Under the pieces are notes generated by a model. It was not told the origin of the DNA. It was given only the letters and a program-made list of their open reading frames with translations, and did not search any database. A DNA stretch of 64,000 nucleotides, from NCBI GenBank assembly GCA_950097015.1, contig CATNEN010000011.1, positions 4,926,501 through 4,990,500 on the forward strand, in the 5' to 3' direction. Of the stretch, positions 23,701 to 34,939 are shown one piece after another. The translations under genes were made by a program, and so were the position numbers. Position 1 is the stretch's first letter, and every line of letters begins with the position of its first letter. Source of the DNA: Macrostomum hystrix. Its lineage: Eukaryota > Platyhelminthes > Macrostomidae.

Positions 23701-24903
23701 AAATGTCGGTACTCATTTGCAGCTGAGTTGGGCAAAGCAGCTTGCCAAAGGCTGCTCGAATAGTTCTAGACTAGGTCGGGAGTCGAACCCAGGACCATCT
23801 AATCCAGAGTCCGACACCTTACTGACTGAGCTATCCGCCCTCATAATTTACAATAGAACAGGAAACAGATTCGCTACTTTGTTTTAGAACTTTGTCCCTT
23901 AAGTTCGTTAATTTTTGCAACAGTATCTATTGTTTTACTTTCTCGTTATTTTTCTACATTCTTTCGGCATTCTTAGTTTCCTATATTCGTTACTTTATCT
24001 AAAGATTTTTCTTTCGTTTTTTTCTAATTTTTATGTTTCTAAGAATTTGTTGCGTTAATACAACATTCTCATTACTAATATTTTTTTTACAAATTCTTCA
24101 AAATCATGCCCAGGTCCTCTCGCAGTCGCAGCCGCTCGGCCAGTAGCGGCGACGGCGGACGATCTTCAGCCCATCATTCGCATCATCACCATCAGCAGCA
24201 GCATCACCATCATCAGCAGCGTCACGAGATGGCTATCGGTTCGGACAGTCCACCGTCTAGGACCTCCCTTCAGCAGCAGCAGCAGCAGTCATCTGGCAGA
24301 AGCGCCACTCCGACTCTTGACGAGAGAATCGGCTCGGTGGTCACCACGGCTGGCGGGATCGCCGGCGCTGTCGCTGCCTTGACTGCCACCAATTCCCTGC
24401 CAAATCCTATGCTTATCGGCGGCTGGCTCTCACAGTCCCATGCTGCTGCTGCTGCTACTCCGAATTCGCCCGCGACTGCAGCCTGGCGACCCGGTGGCCC
24501 GCCGCAACCGGCGACGCCGACATCGTCCGCGCTGCGACCGCCGCTGCCGCCGCCGCCGCTGCCGCCGCCGCCGCCATTTTTCCCGGCTTTCGCAACAGTC
24601 TCAGCTGCCAGTTCAGCTCAGCAGCAGCCGCCTCAGCTGCATCATTCTTCTATTATGCCGCCGCCACCGCCTTCGTCATTTGGAGGCGGCGCCGACACGG
24701 ACGAGCGAAGGCGTCTACAGCCTCAGTTTATGCAGCAGCCGCAGTCTATGTTCCCACCCTATCGACATCCTGGCCCTGTCGCTGGTCAAATGCCACAGCA
24801 GCAGCAGCAGCCGCCATTTCAGCAACAGCAGATGCAGCGACCTCCACCGATGTTTGACGCAGCGAATCGTTGGCGTCCAGTTGATGGCGGATTCTCGCAG
24901 TAA
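17772..24903 (+). CDS. RPRD2: RPRD2-like protein with RNA polymerase II CTD-interacting domain
   Basis: Coding exons 17772-17952, 21839-21968, 22120-22220, 22325-22386, 22827-23506 and 24114-24903 join in phase to 647 aa. RPRD proteins bind the phosphorylated CTD of Pol II in the nucleus and recruit CTD phosphatases. Seen: a CID domain in the N-terminal ~150 residues, with FDAKKFQQKLQVL at its start, LVYLANEILHNCKRKDA and RVLELWSDRKLL; then a charged coiled coil after the fifth junction (HQLDDSCQRLEDL, RDLERLEERREALL); then a basic S/R/G-rich stretch and an RSRSRSAS segment; then a His-, Gln- and Pro-rich tail with long proline runs. The NCKRKDA signature resembles RPRD2 more than RPRD1, and the extended tail fits, though vertebrate RPRD2 is about twice as long. 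Intron 1 holds a Merlin transposon and intron 5 a SINE. Confidence 0.88.
18284..18303. repeat. Left flanking direct repeat of the Merlin element
   Basis: GCATTATAAATTTAATATGG directly abuts the left terminal inverted repeat. It matches 20301-20320 at 18 of 20 positions, a candidate target site duplication of unusual length. Confidence 0.75.
18304..18328 (+). repeat. Merlin left terminal inverted repeat
   Basis: Begins TAGGGTAATGTATCATCAAC and pairs with the right end with one difference (A versus G at position 22). Confidence 0.9.
18835..19899 (-). pseudogene. Merlin transposase with a single in-frame TAG
   Basis: One reading frame of about 354 codons interrupted once by TAG at 19236-19234; the upstream part ends ...QYREGH and the downstream part resumes VLGMVEHQSN in the same frame with no insertion or deletion. 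Seen: a Cys-rich region (CLQHC, CNTC) leading into SVRKGSFFEGSHLTL, then VDESKFFHRKYH (first catalytic Asp), VITDGWLAYNGL (second Asp) and HTNTVEGTWAHAKARL (catalytic Glu). This order is that of the IS1595/ISXO2 DDE family that defines Merlin elements. Relatives usually have an aromatic residue, often Trp, at the stop position, so a TGG to TAG change is the simplest reading. The upstream start at 19899 is the first Met; the protein is otherwise complete. Confidence 0.88.
20276..20300 (-). repeat. Merlin right terminal inverted repeat
   Basis: Ends ...GATGATACATTACCCTA, the complement of the left end. Confidence 0.9.
20301..20320. repeat. Right flanking direct repeat of the Merlin element
   Basis: GCATTATACATTCAATATGG, same orientation as 18284-18303, with two mismatches. 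Confidence 0.75.
20321..21838 (+). other. Remainder of RPRD2-like intron 1
   Basis: AT-rich unique sequence between the transposon and exon 2. No gene, array or RNA motif seen. Confidence 0.6.
22540..22745. repeat. Degenerate ~31-bp tandem repeat in RPRD2-like intron 4
   Basis: Six to seven diverged copies of a unit with TTGGTCATTACTCCTTCACT followed by ACAATCTTAT. Older and less uniform than most arrays here. Confidence 0.75.
23518..23528. repeat. SINE target site duplication, left copy
   Basis: ATTTACAATAG, identical to 23846-23856. Confidence 0.85.
23529..23845 (-). mobile_element. tRNA-derived SINE with perfect 11-bp target duplication
   Basis: On the minus strand it begins GAGGGCGGATAGCTCAG, has an A box (complement of 23822-23833) and a perfect B box GGTTCGACTCC (complement of 23779-23789), then a ~230-bp body containing GCAAATGAGTACCGAC. 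It ends in an (ATT)n tail at 23529-23548. Both sides are flanked by ATTTACAATAG (23518-23528 and 23846-23856). The tRNA part does not form a good acceptor stem, so this is a retroposon rather than a tRNA gene. It lies antisense in intron 5 of the RPRD2-like gene. Confidence 0.85.
23846..23856. repeat. SINE target site duplication, right copy
   Basis: ATTTACAATAG, identical to 23518-23528. Confidence 0.85.
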
Positions 24904-25016
24904 TGCCTATAGTTAAACAAACTAATTGAATGTTTGGACTTGTGAAGTTATATACGAAAAATTATTTTAGGCATTTTTTGTTTCAATTTGTCTAAATTCA
25001 CTGACCAAATTAGCAA

Positions 25017-25265
25017 ATTTTAGATTCTACGACCTATTTTAAATAGTCTAGATTCTATGACCTATTTGAAATGATCTTAGATTCTATGACCCATTTGAAA
25101 TGATCTTAGATTCTATGACCCATTTGAAATGATCTTAGATTCTATGACCCATTTGAAATGATCTTAGATTCTATGACCCATTTGAAATGATCTTAGATTC
25201 TATGACCCATTTGAAATGATCTTAGATTTTATGACCCGTTTGAAATGATCTTAGATTCTATGACC
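25017..25265 (+). repeat. 29-bp minisatellite in the RPRD2-like 3' UTR
   Basis: About eight copies of a 29-bp unit (TTAGATTCTATGACCCATTT plus GAAATGATC), nearly identical in the middle. The array lies between the stop codon and the first AATAAA, so it is probably part of the mature mRNA. Confidence 0.88.
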
Positions 25266-25266
25266 A

Positions 25267-25272
25267 AATAAA
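25267..25272 (+). promoter_or_regulatory. Candidate poly(A) signal of the RPRD2-like gene
   Basis: AATAAA immediately after the 29-bp array, about 365 bp past the stop codon. Confidence 0.5.
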
Positions 25273-25649
25273 AAGCCTTGGACTTAATGAAAAGCCCAAT
25301 ATTTATAATTATTAAGGGCTTACTTTTTTTAATCTATTTCACTAACCGTACGTTAATTAATTGCAATTTAATCTTTGAAAGTACATTTAAATTTTGTTGT
25401 CAATGGTACAACCTGATGATTAATATCCATTATTCATTCTATTTTTGTATACTTCTGTTAATCGCTAGTTGCTAAAACACAATTCTGTTTCACCAGTTTT
25501 CTTGTTCGTTTGCGTTGATATTCTCAACCCGTGTCTCGACTACTGCATTGCTATTTTGTCTAATTTGCATTAACATTGAATAACAGCCTGTTGTTTGTTG
25601 TGCCGTTAAATTATTGTAAAAATGTAAAACTTTTAATTACTATCTGTTA

Positions 25650-25990
25650 TCCCCTCAGATACAACATTATCCCCTCAGAAACAACATTATCCCCTCAGAA
25701 ACAACATTATCCCCTCAGATACAACATTGTCCTCTCAGATACAACATTATCCCCTCAGATACAACATTGTCCCCTCAGATACAACATTATCCCCTCAGAT
25801 ACAACATTGTCCCTTCAGATACAACATTGTCCCCTCAGATACAACATTATCCCCTCAGATACAACATTATCCCCTCAGATACAATAGTATCCTTTCAGAT
25901 ACAGTATCATCCCCCTCATGTTTAATTTTATCCCCTCAGTTACAATATTATCCCCCAAGATACGATCTTGTTCTCTCAGTTTCCAGAGAG
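25650..25990. repeat. 20-bp minisatellite (ATACAACATTATCCCCTCAG)
   Basis: About 16 copies with small variants (ATTGTCCCC, AGAAACAAC), decaying at the right end. Confidence 0.92.
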
Positions 25991-26630
25991 AAACTTATTA
26001 ACTTGTTAACTTGCTTGATATTTAATGTGTCAACTTAGAGTTGTAACCCACTGATGCTTAAGTGGCACATTCTGTAGTGACTCTTGATAAAGAAAAAACA
26101 AAGCTACAAAGAAATCGAAAAAACGAATAGAAAAAACACTGCGCAAAAAACGCTAACTACACTACTTACTTGAATCTGTAAGTAGTGTGATTTGGGTTTT
26201 TGCAGTGTCTTTTTATTATGATCTTCCGATCGCACAATTTAACTTCTGATTGTTAGTTTTTATAATGAAGAAAGGAGACTAAAAGTAAAGACATAGAAAG
26301 ATTTTATAAAGGTTGCAGTTGTCCTTAAGGCCTAGCTTAGTTACCACAACAACGATTATACATAGAAATACTTTACTATAAGATGGCGTAAGTAAAAAAA
26401 TTCCGAAAAATAGTTTCGCGCCAATTTAAATTCACCGCCTGCAATGCTTCTCTTGTTTCTTTTTTTTCTAGCCCCCCCGATTTGAATCTCTGAGCGAAGC
26501 CACTTTTTTCTATTTAATAAAAAAAGTTGAGAATCTAGCATCTGATCGATCAATCGATTGATTTTGATTGATTGATTGGCTTCTCCGAATCGACTATCGG
26601 CACCGACGAGCAACAGCGAATTATTCAGTC

Positions 26631-29511
26631 ATGCAAACGGAGAGCGACATTAACTTTGAGCCCGAGCACGTACTTCTGTTCGACTGTCCGTTGTGCAAAT
26701 TTTTCACCACCTACTTCTCCCGCCTGTCTGAGCACGCCATCGAGCATCCGCAGCGCGACATTGAGTTTGTAGTTTATAAATGCGGCGAATGCGAACTGTT
26801 CTGCTCCAGCGAATACTTGCTGCAGGTTAGCTGCTGCTTTTTGTCCTGTCAATTTTTTTTTACATTTTCTTGAACTTTTGCGTGATTTCCCTGAAAAAAA
26901 TAGCTATTTTTAGATCTGGGAATCACCCTTCGAAATTTATTTTTCTGGGAAGTCCAATTCAAAACGTATATTTTAATCTCTTTGGAATTTCCCTAAAGAA
27001 ATTCTATTTTTATATCTAGGGATTTCCCTAGATTCTTTAGATCTGGGAATCACCCTTCGAAAATTCTTTTTATTCTTTGGTGATTTACATTGAGAGAATT
27101 TTTTTATCCATGGGAATTCCCATACGAAACGTATGTTTTTATCTCCTCGGAATTTCTCTAAAGAACTTATATTTTTATATTTAGGGATTTCCCTAGGAAA
27201 CTTTTTTGTTCTACGGAATTCCCTATCGAACTTTTTTTTTATGTCGAGGGATTTCCATAGGAAACTTCTTTTTTAATCTCATGGAATTCTCCTTGAAATT
27301 CTCATGGAATTTTTCGTATTTTAAAAGTCGTGGGGTACTCAAATTAGCAGTGTTATATTTTTATCATTTGGGATTCCCTAATCCCAAATGATAAAATTCC
27401 ATGAGTTTTCCATCTAGTTTCCTTACTTTACAGGAGCATTGCGAAGTACATCACCCGGACAAGCCCGTCAGCATCAAGAAGGTTGAAGAGCTATTTTTAA
27501 ATTGTCGAACAGAAAGCGACAACGAAGACGATAACGCCGACGACAATGGCAACGCCGACGACGTGGCGGCTTCGGCGGCAGCTGCCGGCATTGACGACGA
27601 CGAATTCGCTGGCGCCAGCGGCACGGATTTCAGTAGGGACGAGGAATTCTCCACGAAATGGAGCACCAATGCTAGTAACATTGTTGGTGGCAGCGACGGC
27701 GCTAGCAAACGCGCATGGGCCAGCGAGAAGAACACTCAAAAGCAGCAGCAGCAGCAGCAACAGCAATTCAGTAGGAAGCGCCAATTCGGAGCTAATCAGT
27801 TCCAGGCGCAGCCTCAATTATCGATCGGTTTCAATCGTCCAATAGGCGGGCCGCATCAGCCAACATTTCAGATGCAGAAGCGACCGAGGCCAAACTGGAG
27901 CCAGGGTGTTCGGGTACAGCATCAAGCTATGATGATGATGCAGCCCCTGATGCACGGAGGTGGCCAGCTTCTGCCTGATCTGGTTGTGCGAGAGAGCGGC
28001 GATTACGTCATCAGCGTCAGTCGGTCCGGCCTGGAAGCCCGGCTGCGTTTCGATCCGGCGTTCTACTCCTCTGATGAAGCCGGTCGCTATATGAGCAGCC
28101 TGGCGACCGAGTTGAATTGGCAACAATTAAAAACTCGCCCGCGACCAGGCGGCCAGGCTGAATCTACTGAGCCGCGCATGACCTACTGGGTTGGGCCGAA
28201 ATATTCCTACGGCTCCGTGCAACTGCCAGAGAATACTAATTGGCATGCCGGCCTGCTGCAGATTAAACAGGAGGTTGAACAGGCACTCGATGGCAAGGTT
28301 TCCTTTAATGCCTGCCTGGCTATTCTCTACAGGTTAGTGGGAATCCCAATATGATTTGGAATCACGGGGAATCCCAATATGATTTGGTATCACGGGAATT
28401 CCAAATATGATTTGGAATCACGGGGAATCCCAATATGATTTGGTATCACGGGGATTCCCAATATGATTTAGTATTGCGGGAATCCTAATATATTTTGGTA
28501 TCACGGGGAATCCCAATATGATTTGGGATCGCGGGGAATCCCAAAATGATTTGGTATCACGGGGATTCCCAATATGATTTGGGATCGCGGGGAATCCCAA
28601 TATTATTTGGTATCACAGGGGATCCCAATATTATTTAGTATTGCGGGAATCCTAATATATTTTGGTATCACGGGGAATCCCAATATGATTTGGGATCGCG
28701 GGGAATCCCAATATGATTTGGTATCACGGGGAATCCCAATATTATTTGGGATCGCGGGGAATCCCAAAATGATTTGGTATCACGGGGATTCCCAATACGA
28801 TTTGGTATCACGGAGATTCCCAATAAGATTAAAAATCACGGGGAATCCCAAAATGATTTGGTATCACGGGGAATCCCAATATGATTTGGGATCGCGGGGA
28901 ATCCCAATATGATTAAAAATCACGGGGAATGCCAAAATGATTTGGTATCATGGGGAATCCCAATGTGGTTTAGCGTCATGGAAAATCCCAACTAATTTAG
29001 CGATACGATAAATCATAATGCCAATTTAGCATCGTGATAGGTGAATCCTCGTTTGATTTTCTGGAAGTCACTTTTTTACGGGGAATCCCAAACTGATTTA
29101 AAATCATTTAGAATTGGCCCACCCATTTTCAACTCATTTTCAAGAGACAACAACGATTCGATGCCGTGGCACTCCGATAACGAGCGCGAGATGGGCCCAA
29201 ACCCGTCCATCGCCAGCGTCAGCTTCGGCGCCAGCAGGCTATTTGAATTGCGTCGCAAGGACGCCGTGCCAGGTGGTCCTGGCGGCGCGATAATTTTCGG
29301 CCAGCAGATTCCAGGCTTTCGCTGCGTACACGTGCCTTTGTCGGCCGGTTCACTGCTATTTACAAGCGGCTCGGTACAGCAGGATTGGCAGCACCGGATA
29401 GCAAGGCAGCCTAATAATTGTGGGGCCAGAATTAATCTCACCTTCCGCTGCATTGTAACTGGAGGCGGCGGAGGTGGCGGGGGCGGCAAGTGGAAGCGGA
29501 CTGGGAATTAA
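26631..29511 (+). CDS. ALKBH3: ALKBH3-like Fe(II)/2-oxoglutarate dioxygenase with two C2H2 zinc fingers
   Basis: Coding exons 26631-26825, 27434-28332 and 29145-29511 join to 486 aa. An in-frame ATG at 26568 would add 21 residues. AlkB enzymes remove alkyl groups from DNA or RNA bases by oxidative demethylation. Seen: two canonical C2H2 fingers (C19-x2-C22-x12-H35-x3-H39 and C51-x2-C54-x12-H67-x3-H71); an acidic, Gln-rich linker; then the catalytic domain with PRMTYWVG, LYRDNNDSMPWHSDNE (metal ligands H374 and D376), PSIASVSFGASRLFELR, distal ligand DWQHR (H448) and the 2OG-binding RINLTFR (R460, R466). The WHSD and WQHR contexts match ALKBH3 better than ALKBH2. Human ALKBH3 is shorter (286 aa) and has no zinc fingers. 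The second finger is completed only after splicing of intron 1, so the fusion depends on that junction, which is clean and phase 0. Confidence 0.9.
26870..27400. repeat. Degenerate repeats in ALKBH3-like intron 1
   Basis: Many diverged copies of a ~40-bp motif around GGGATTTCCCTAG / GGAATTTCCCTAAAGAA, almost filling the intron. Confidence 0.65.
28335..29060. repeat. ~28-bp minisatellite in ALKBH3-like intron 2
   Basis: About 24 copies of GGGGAATCCCAATATGATTT followed by GGTATCAC or GGGATCGC, starting two bases after the splice donor. The unit contains the near-palindrome GGGAATCCC/GGGATTCCC. Confidence 0.9.
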
Positions 29512-30300
29512 AAATTATTTTCAAGAATTAGGAGAAAAAAATTCAAATTTCTCTACTTGCCAGTAGGCTAATTAGAATATTGCTCTCCATTTTTTAGAAA
29601 AAAAACTCAAACACTGAAAATTCATACTGTTCTACTTTTCAGTAGGCTGGTTTAGATATTTTTGTCTAATTGAAAATATCTAACCCGGTAAGGACGTAGT
29701 TTAAAAATAGGTGTCTTTTTAGCAGTTATGAAAGTTCTTTTGTCTGTTATATAAACCGTGTTTTATATTTATGATGACGCAAATCAATCTTATGTCACTG
29801 TTTTCATAGCAACAAAAGTTCAATTGGGATTTATTTATCCTGTTATCCCTAAATCCCTGTATTGAATAAGTATGAAATCTGTATAAGTATATTCCTGCTA
29901 ATTGAAGCAGCATAATTATCCCATTGTTGCTATGCAAGCAGGTATTATTAATTTGACACTGACCTTCGTTGCAATTACTACTATTATGTAATGTTCCATA
30001 TGTAATGCAGGCTAGCCTACATTATCCATATAGTTGCTATTGAGTTGTAAAACTCATAATGGACAATACTTTCTTGTTGTTAAACAATTTTATTGCTTCG
30101 CTTTGTCCAATTAATCGCATGTGGTACAGACACGATTTTTAAGTAAGTGTGTAATATAATTAAAGTTTGTCACAAACCACTTTTTTAATTAAAATAAATC
30201 GCTAACATCCGCCTGGCAACCGTTGTCTTGTTGTATTCTTGTCAATTAATTTAGAGGGGATTCTCTTGTTTGTCCTTCCTGATTGTGTTGATTATTTTGT
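29512..30300. other. Unique sequence after ALKBH3-like
   Basis: AT-rich DNA, probably starting with the ALKBH3-like 3' UTR. No gene or array seen; no clear canonical AATAAA close to the stop codon. Confidence 0.5.
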
Positions 30301-30304
30301 TAGT

Positions 30305-31330
30305 TTTTAAGTCTGTCTTCGCCGAATCGATTCTCTAATCGATTCCCCAAATCACCAGATTGATTGTCTGATCCCTAAATCCTTAGATCGTTTGTCTAAT
30401 CCTCAAAGCTTCGGATCGACTATATTTTACTCAAACCTCCAGATCTTTAGTCTAATCCTCAAGTCCTCAGATCGATTGTCTAATCCCCAAATCCTCAGAT
30501 CGATTGTCTAATCCCCAAATGCTCAGATCGATTGTCTAATCCTCAAATCCCCAGATCGATTGTCTAATCCCCAAATCCCCAGATCGATTGTCTAATCCTC
30601 AAATCCCCAGATCGATTATATAATCCTCAAATCACCAGATCGATTATATAATCCCCAAATCACCAGATCGATTTTCTAATCCCCAAATCCCCAGATCGAT
30701 TTTCTAATCCCCAAATCCCCAGATCGATTTTCTAATCCCCAAATCCCCAGACCGATTATATAATCCCCAAATCCCCAGATCGATTGTCTAAACCTCAAAT
30801 CCGCAGATCGATTGTCTAATCCTCAAATCCGCAGATCGATTATATAATCCTCAAATCCCCAGATCGATCTAGTAATCCTCAAATCCCCAGATCGATTGTC
30901 TAATCCTCAAATCCCCAGATCGATTATATAATCCTCAAATCCGCAGATCGATTGTCTAATCCTCAAATCACCAGATCGATCGTCTAATCCCCAAATCCCC
31001 AGATCGATTGTCTAAACCTCAAATCCGCAGACCGATTATATAATCCTCAAATCCCCAGATCGATCGAGTAATCCTCAAATCCCCAGATCGATTATATAAT
31101 CCTCAAATCCGCAGATCGATTGTCTAATCCTCAAATCACCAGATCGATCGTCTAATCCCCAAATCCCCAGATCGATTTTATAATCCTCAAATCCCCAGAT
31201 CGATTTTCTAATCCCCAAATCCCCAGATCCATTTTCTAATCCTCAATCCCCAAGCTTGATTGTCTAATTCCAAAATCCCCAGATTTTTTATCTTAAAATC
31301 CTTAGATTGATTGTCTGATCTCCAAATCTT
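30305..31330. repeat. 28-bp minisatellite (AGATCGATTGTCTAATCC core)
   Basis: About 34 copies; the right and left ends are more diverged. Variation is mainly in GTCTAATCC, TATATAATCC and TTCTAATCC. Confidence 0.92.
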
Positions 31331-31334
31331 ATCG

Positions 31335-32030
31335 AAAAGAAAAATATCGATAAACTTGTTTTAATTCCTCAAGTTCATTTTTGTTCCTCTATTCCCTAAT
31401 CTATTCCCTGATCTATTCCCTAAATCCTCCCATTTTTGTGCTCAGGAGTCAGTTAAATGGGCTGAATCGCTGGCAGCGGCCCTAGTGTCACTAAATGTGT
31501 CATAGCCTTCCGTAAAAATAACTGCAAAAGCAATAATTTACTATCAAAGTTAGCACCACAGAGTACAGTGTATTCTGTGGTTAGCACAACTATTAAAAAG
31601 TTAGTTAACAATAACGGGTTACTGTGGGGGTGTGTCCACCTAGCAACTGGCAGCAAGTTAAGAAAGGTGCGGCTGCAGTTTGTACAGCAGGCTCTGTAGC
31701 TAAGGTCTCTTATGGCCTGACATCGTGCCCAGAAACTAAAATGTTCTTTCAGCTCTGTCGGCAAACGCATTTTACTTTTGACTTTTCGCCCCTGTCTGTG
31801 TTTTTCTTTCGGCGAAGCGACAACTGTCTGCCATTCATCATTATATTAATCTAGTAGGCGCCGATGACTTGCCTTTGTCTTATCTGATACCGCTTTCTGT
31901 TCTAGATTTTGTCGACACCATGCTCTCGGCTTGGTCGAATTTAACTAACTTTTTTGGTTAGTAAAATTTACCGCTTTGGAAAATTTTGTTTTGGTTAAAC
32001 TTTTAGAAAGACACTTAAAGACAATTTTAG
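31335..32030. other. Unique intergenic sequence
   Basis: Non-repetitive. A possible short frame at 31624-31854 has no recognisable domain and no splice support, so it is not called. Confidence 0.45.
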
Positions 32031-32034
32031 TTCC

Positions 32035-32495
32035 ATCAGAACTCTCTTTTCTGTCACTCCTGTCTTTTCTGTCACTCCTGTCTTTTCTGTCACTCCTGTA
32101 GTTTTTGTCACTCCTGTATTTTCTGTCACTCCTGTAGTTTCTGTCACTCCTGTATTTTCTGTCACTCCTATATTTTCTGTCACTCCTATATTTTCTGTCA
32201 CTCCTGTATTTTCTGTCACTCCTGTATTTTCTGTCACTCCTGTATTTTCTGTCACTCCTATATTTTCTGTCACTCCTATATTTTCTGTCACTCCTGTATT
32301 TTCTGTCACTCCTATATTTTCTGTCACTCCTATATTTTCTGTCACTCCTGTATTTTCTGTCACTCCTATATTTTCTGTCACTCCTATATTTTCTGTCACT
32401 CCTGTATTTTCTGTCACTCCTGTAGTTTCTGTCACTCCTATATTTTCTGTCACTCCTGTAGTTTCTGTCACTCCTATATTTTCTGTCACTCCTGT
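32035..32495. repeat. 18-bp minisatellite (CTGTCACTCCTGTATTTT)
   Basis: About 25 units. The 18-bp period is a multiple of three, which explains a minus-strand open frame of VTENTG-type hexapeptides; the frame has no gene-like context. Confidence 0.93.
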
Positions 32496-32499
32496 CTAT

Positions 32500-33560
32500 C
32501 AGACGTCCTACTGCCTAACATATCGTGAGTCAGTTTCTTATCTAGGCAAAGAAAGCAGATAAGCGATGAATCTCCTGGTCAATCCGAAACAAAAGTACAT
32601 CTGATGGTGCGTGATTCGGCGAACTAATTCTTGATCTTTTTTTGCTTTCGCGCTGGTGTGAATTTCTGCGAATCGTCTTGACCATCTAGTCATGTACGTT
32701 ATGTCAGCTCCGATATTAACTTCATTCTGCAGAATGGAACATTTTTTGATTAATGCTCGCCTAATATTGCCGTCGAGTTTTGTTTTAAACTAACTGCTAG
32801 TCTTTTAGTTAGGCTAATGTATGCACAATAAAATTACGAGTATATTATTAACTGAATATTTGTTTTAGTCATCTGCTGGGGGGTGTAAAATGATCGCATT
32901 CGATTAGTTAAAACTCTAAATAAAACTCAACTTTGTCTAGTTGGGTCGGATGGCGTTTATTATGTAAATTTAAACCATAAAAATGATCCTGAAGTTTTTA
33001 AAAGGCAATATTTAGCCTTCAAAATTTGTGAATTTATTAGATTATGATTCGAAAAAAAACTGATGATAATTTCAGATTTATTTAAAAACGCCTATGCAAC
33101 TGAGACCAAGCCTTCTAAATCCCATTTTAGGGTAGGGGATTAATAAAGTTAAACACTGCTCAAATATTTCTCATCCAGATTCTCCTGGATTGAGAAGAAG
33201 TTGTACTTTTTGTCCTTCCGCCTTCTTAAAGATGCTTATCTTCAGCAGTGCGCAGGGCCACACAGGACCCTGGGAGATAAGTTGGCAGAAAGAAAAACAA
33301 TTTTAAGTGAAAAATTCTCTAATTAATTTTTTCATTAGCAAAATATCAAGAAGACATCGAGTCTAAGAAGCGACACTTCCATGTGATTTAAATATCGAAC
33401 AGAGATTTCAGAGAATCTGCTTAAAGTATTTTTCTATATAATATTTCTAAATTATCACACTCATTAGCACGACACTCCCCAACACCCAAATGTGGCCTCG
33501 CCGCAGAATCGAGCTCAGGAACCTTGGTGCTCTGTCACTCACCCCCAAAGAGGAATACCA
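32500..33560. other. Unique intergenic sequence
   Basis: No coding exon, RNA gene or tandem array recognised. Confidence 0.45.
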
Positions 33561-33564
33561 AAGA

Positions 33565-34515
33565 GGAAACCCATCAGCTACTTTGGAAACCTATCAGCTA
33601 CTTTGGAAACCTATCAGCTACTTTGGAAACCCATCAGTTACTTTGGAAACCCATTAGTTACTTTGGAAACCTATCAGCTACTTTGGAAACCTATCAGCTA
33701 CTTTGGAAACCCATCAGCTACTTTGGAAACCCATCAGCTACTTTGGAAACCTATCAGCTACTTTGGAAACCTATCAGCTACTTTGGAAACCTATCAGCTA
33801 CTTTGGAAACCCATCAGTTACTTTGGAAACCCATTAGTTACTTTGGAAACCTATCAGCTACTTTGGAAACCTATCAGCTACTTTGGAAACCCATCAGCTA
33901 CTTTGGAAACCCATCAGCTACTTTGGAAACCCATCAGCTACTTTGGAAACCCATCAGTTACTTTGGAAACTCATTAGTTACTTTGGAAACCTATCAGCTA
34001 CTTTGGAAACCTATCAGCTACTTTGGAAACCCATCAGCTACTTCGGAAACCCATCAGCTACTTCGGAAACCCATCGGCTACTTTGGAAACCCATCAGCTA
34101 ATTTGGAAACCTATCAGCTACTTTGGAAACCTATCAGCTACTTTGGAAACCTATCAGCTACTTTGGAAACCTATCAGCTACTTTGGAAACCCATCAGTTA
34201 CTTTGGAAACCCATTAGTTACTTTGGAAACCTATCAGCTACTTTGGAAACCTATCAGCTACTTTGGAAACCCATCAGCTACTTTGGAAACCCATCAGCTA
34301 CTTTGGAAACCCATCAGCTACTTTGGAAACCCATCAGCTACTTTGGAAACCCATCAGTTACTTTGGAAACTCATTAGTTACTTTGGAAACCTATCAGCTA
34401 CTTTGGAAACCTATCAGCTACTTTGGAAACCCATCAGCTACTTTGGAAACCCATCAGCTACTTTGGAAACCCATCAGCTACTTTGGAAACCCATCAGCTA
34501 CTTTGGAAACCTATT
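33565..34515. repeat. 20-bp minisatellite (CTACTTTGGAAACCCATCAG)
   Basis: About 47 near-perfect units. CCTATCAG, CCCATCAG, CCCATCAGTTA and CCCATTAGTTA variants recur in the same order about five times, which indicates higher-order amplification. Confidence 0.95.
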
Positions 34516-34935
34516 ATCATGGAAGTCTATCATGCCCAATTTGGTAATTGCATACAGTTTGTGTTTTAAGAGTATAACCTAGTCAAATTATTTCAGCCTT
34601 TGCTTGCAACGTTTTTCAGAATATTGTATTTCCGTATTTCGGCACAATTTATTTCGTTTCAGTAATAAAACTTTATGCTGGATGTGTTTTAGTGACACAA
34701 TTAGGCAAGGATTTCATTACTTTTGTTGGTCCATGGCAATTAGATTAACCCAATTACCAATGGCAGAGATTGGGTATTTACCTATGATCGAAATGTTCGG
34801 TACAAAAACTATGACAAATCAACTAAGCTTTTTACAACGTTCAGTTACTATGAAATCTGAAACATAGCTCTGAGCGAAAGGCATAATGAATTGGTTGACT
34901 CAGAAAGTGCGAAAGTACAACTGTTTCTAAGCAAA
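34516..34935. other. Unique spacer between two arrays
   Basis: Short non-repetitive DNA with no supported gene. Confidence 0.45.
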
Positions 34936-34939
34936 TTTT

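Noticed and set aside
23770-23845. Functional tRNA gene
   Set aside because: A and B boxes are good, but the acceptor and T stems do not pair and it continues into a 317-bp retroposon with target duplication.
33565-34515. CRISPR-like regularly spaced repeat
   Set aside because: Units are contiguous 20-mers with no unique spacers, in a eukaryotic context.
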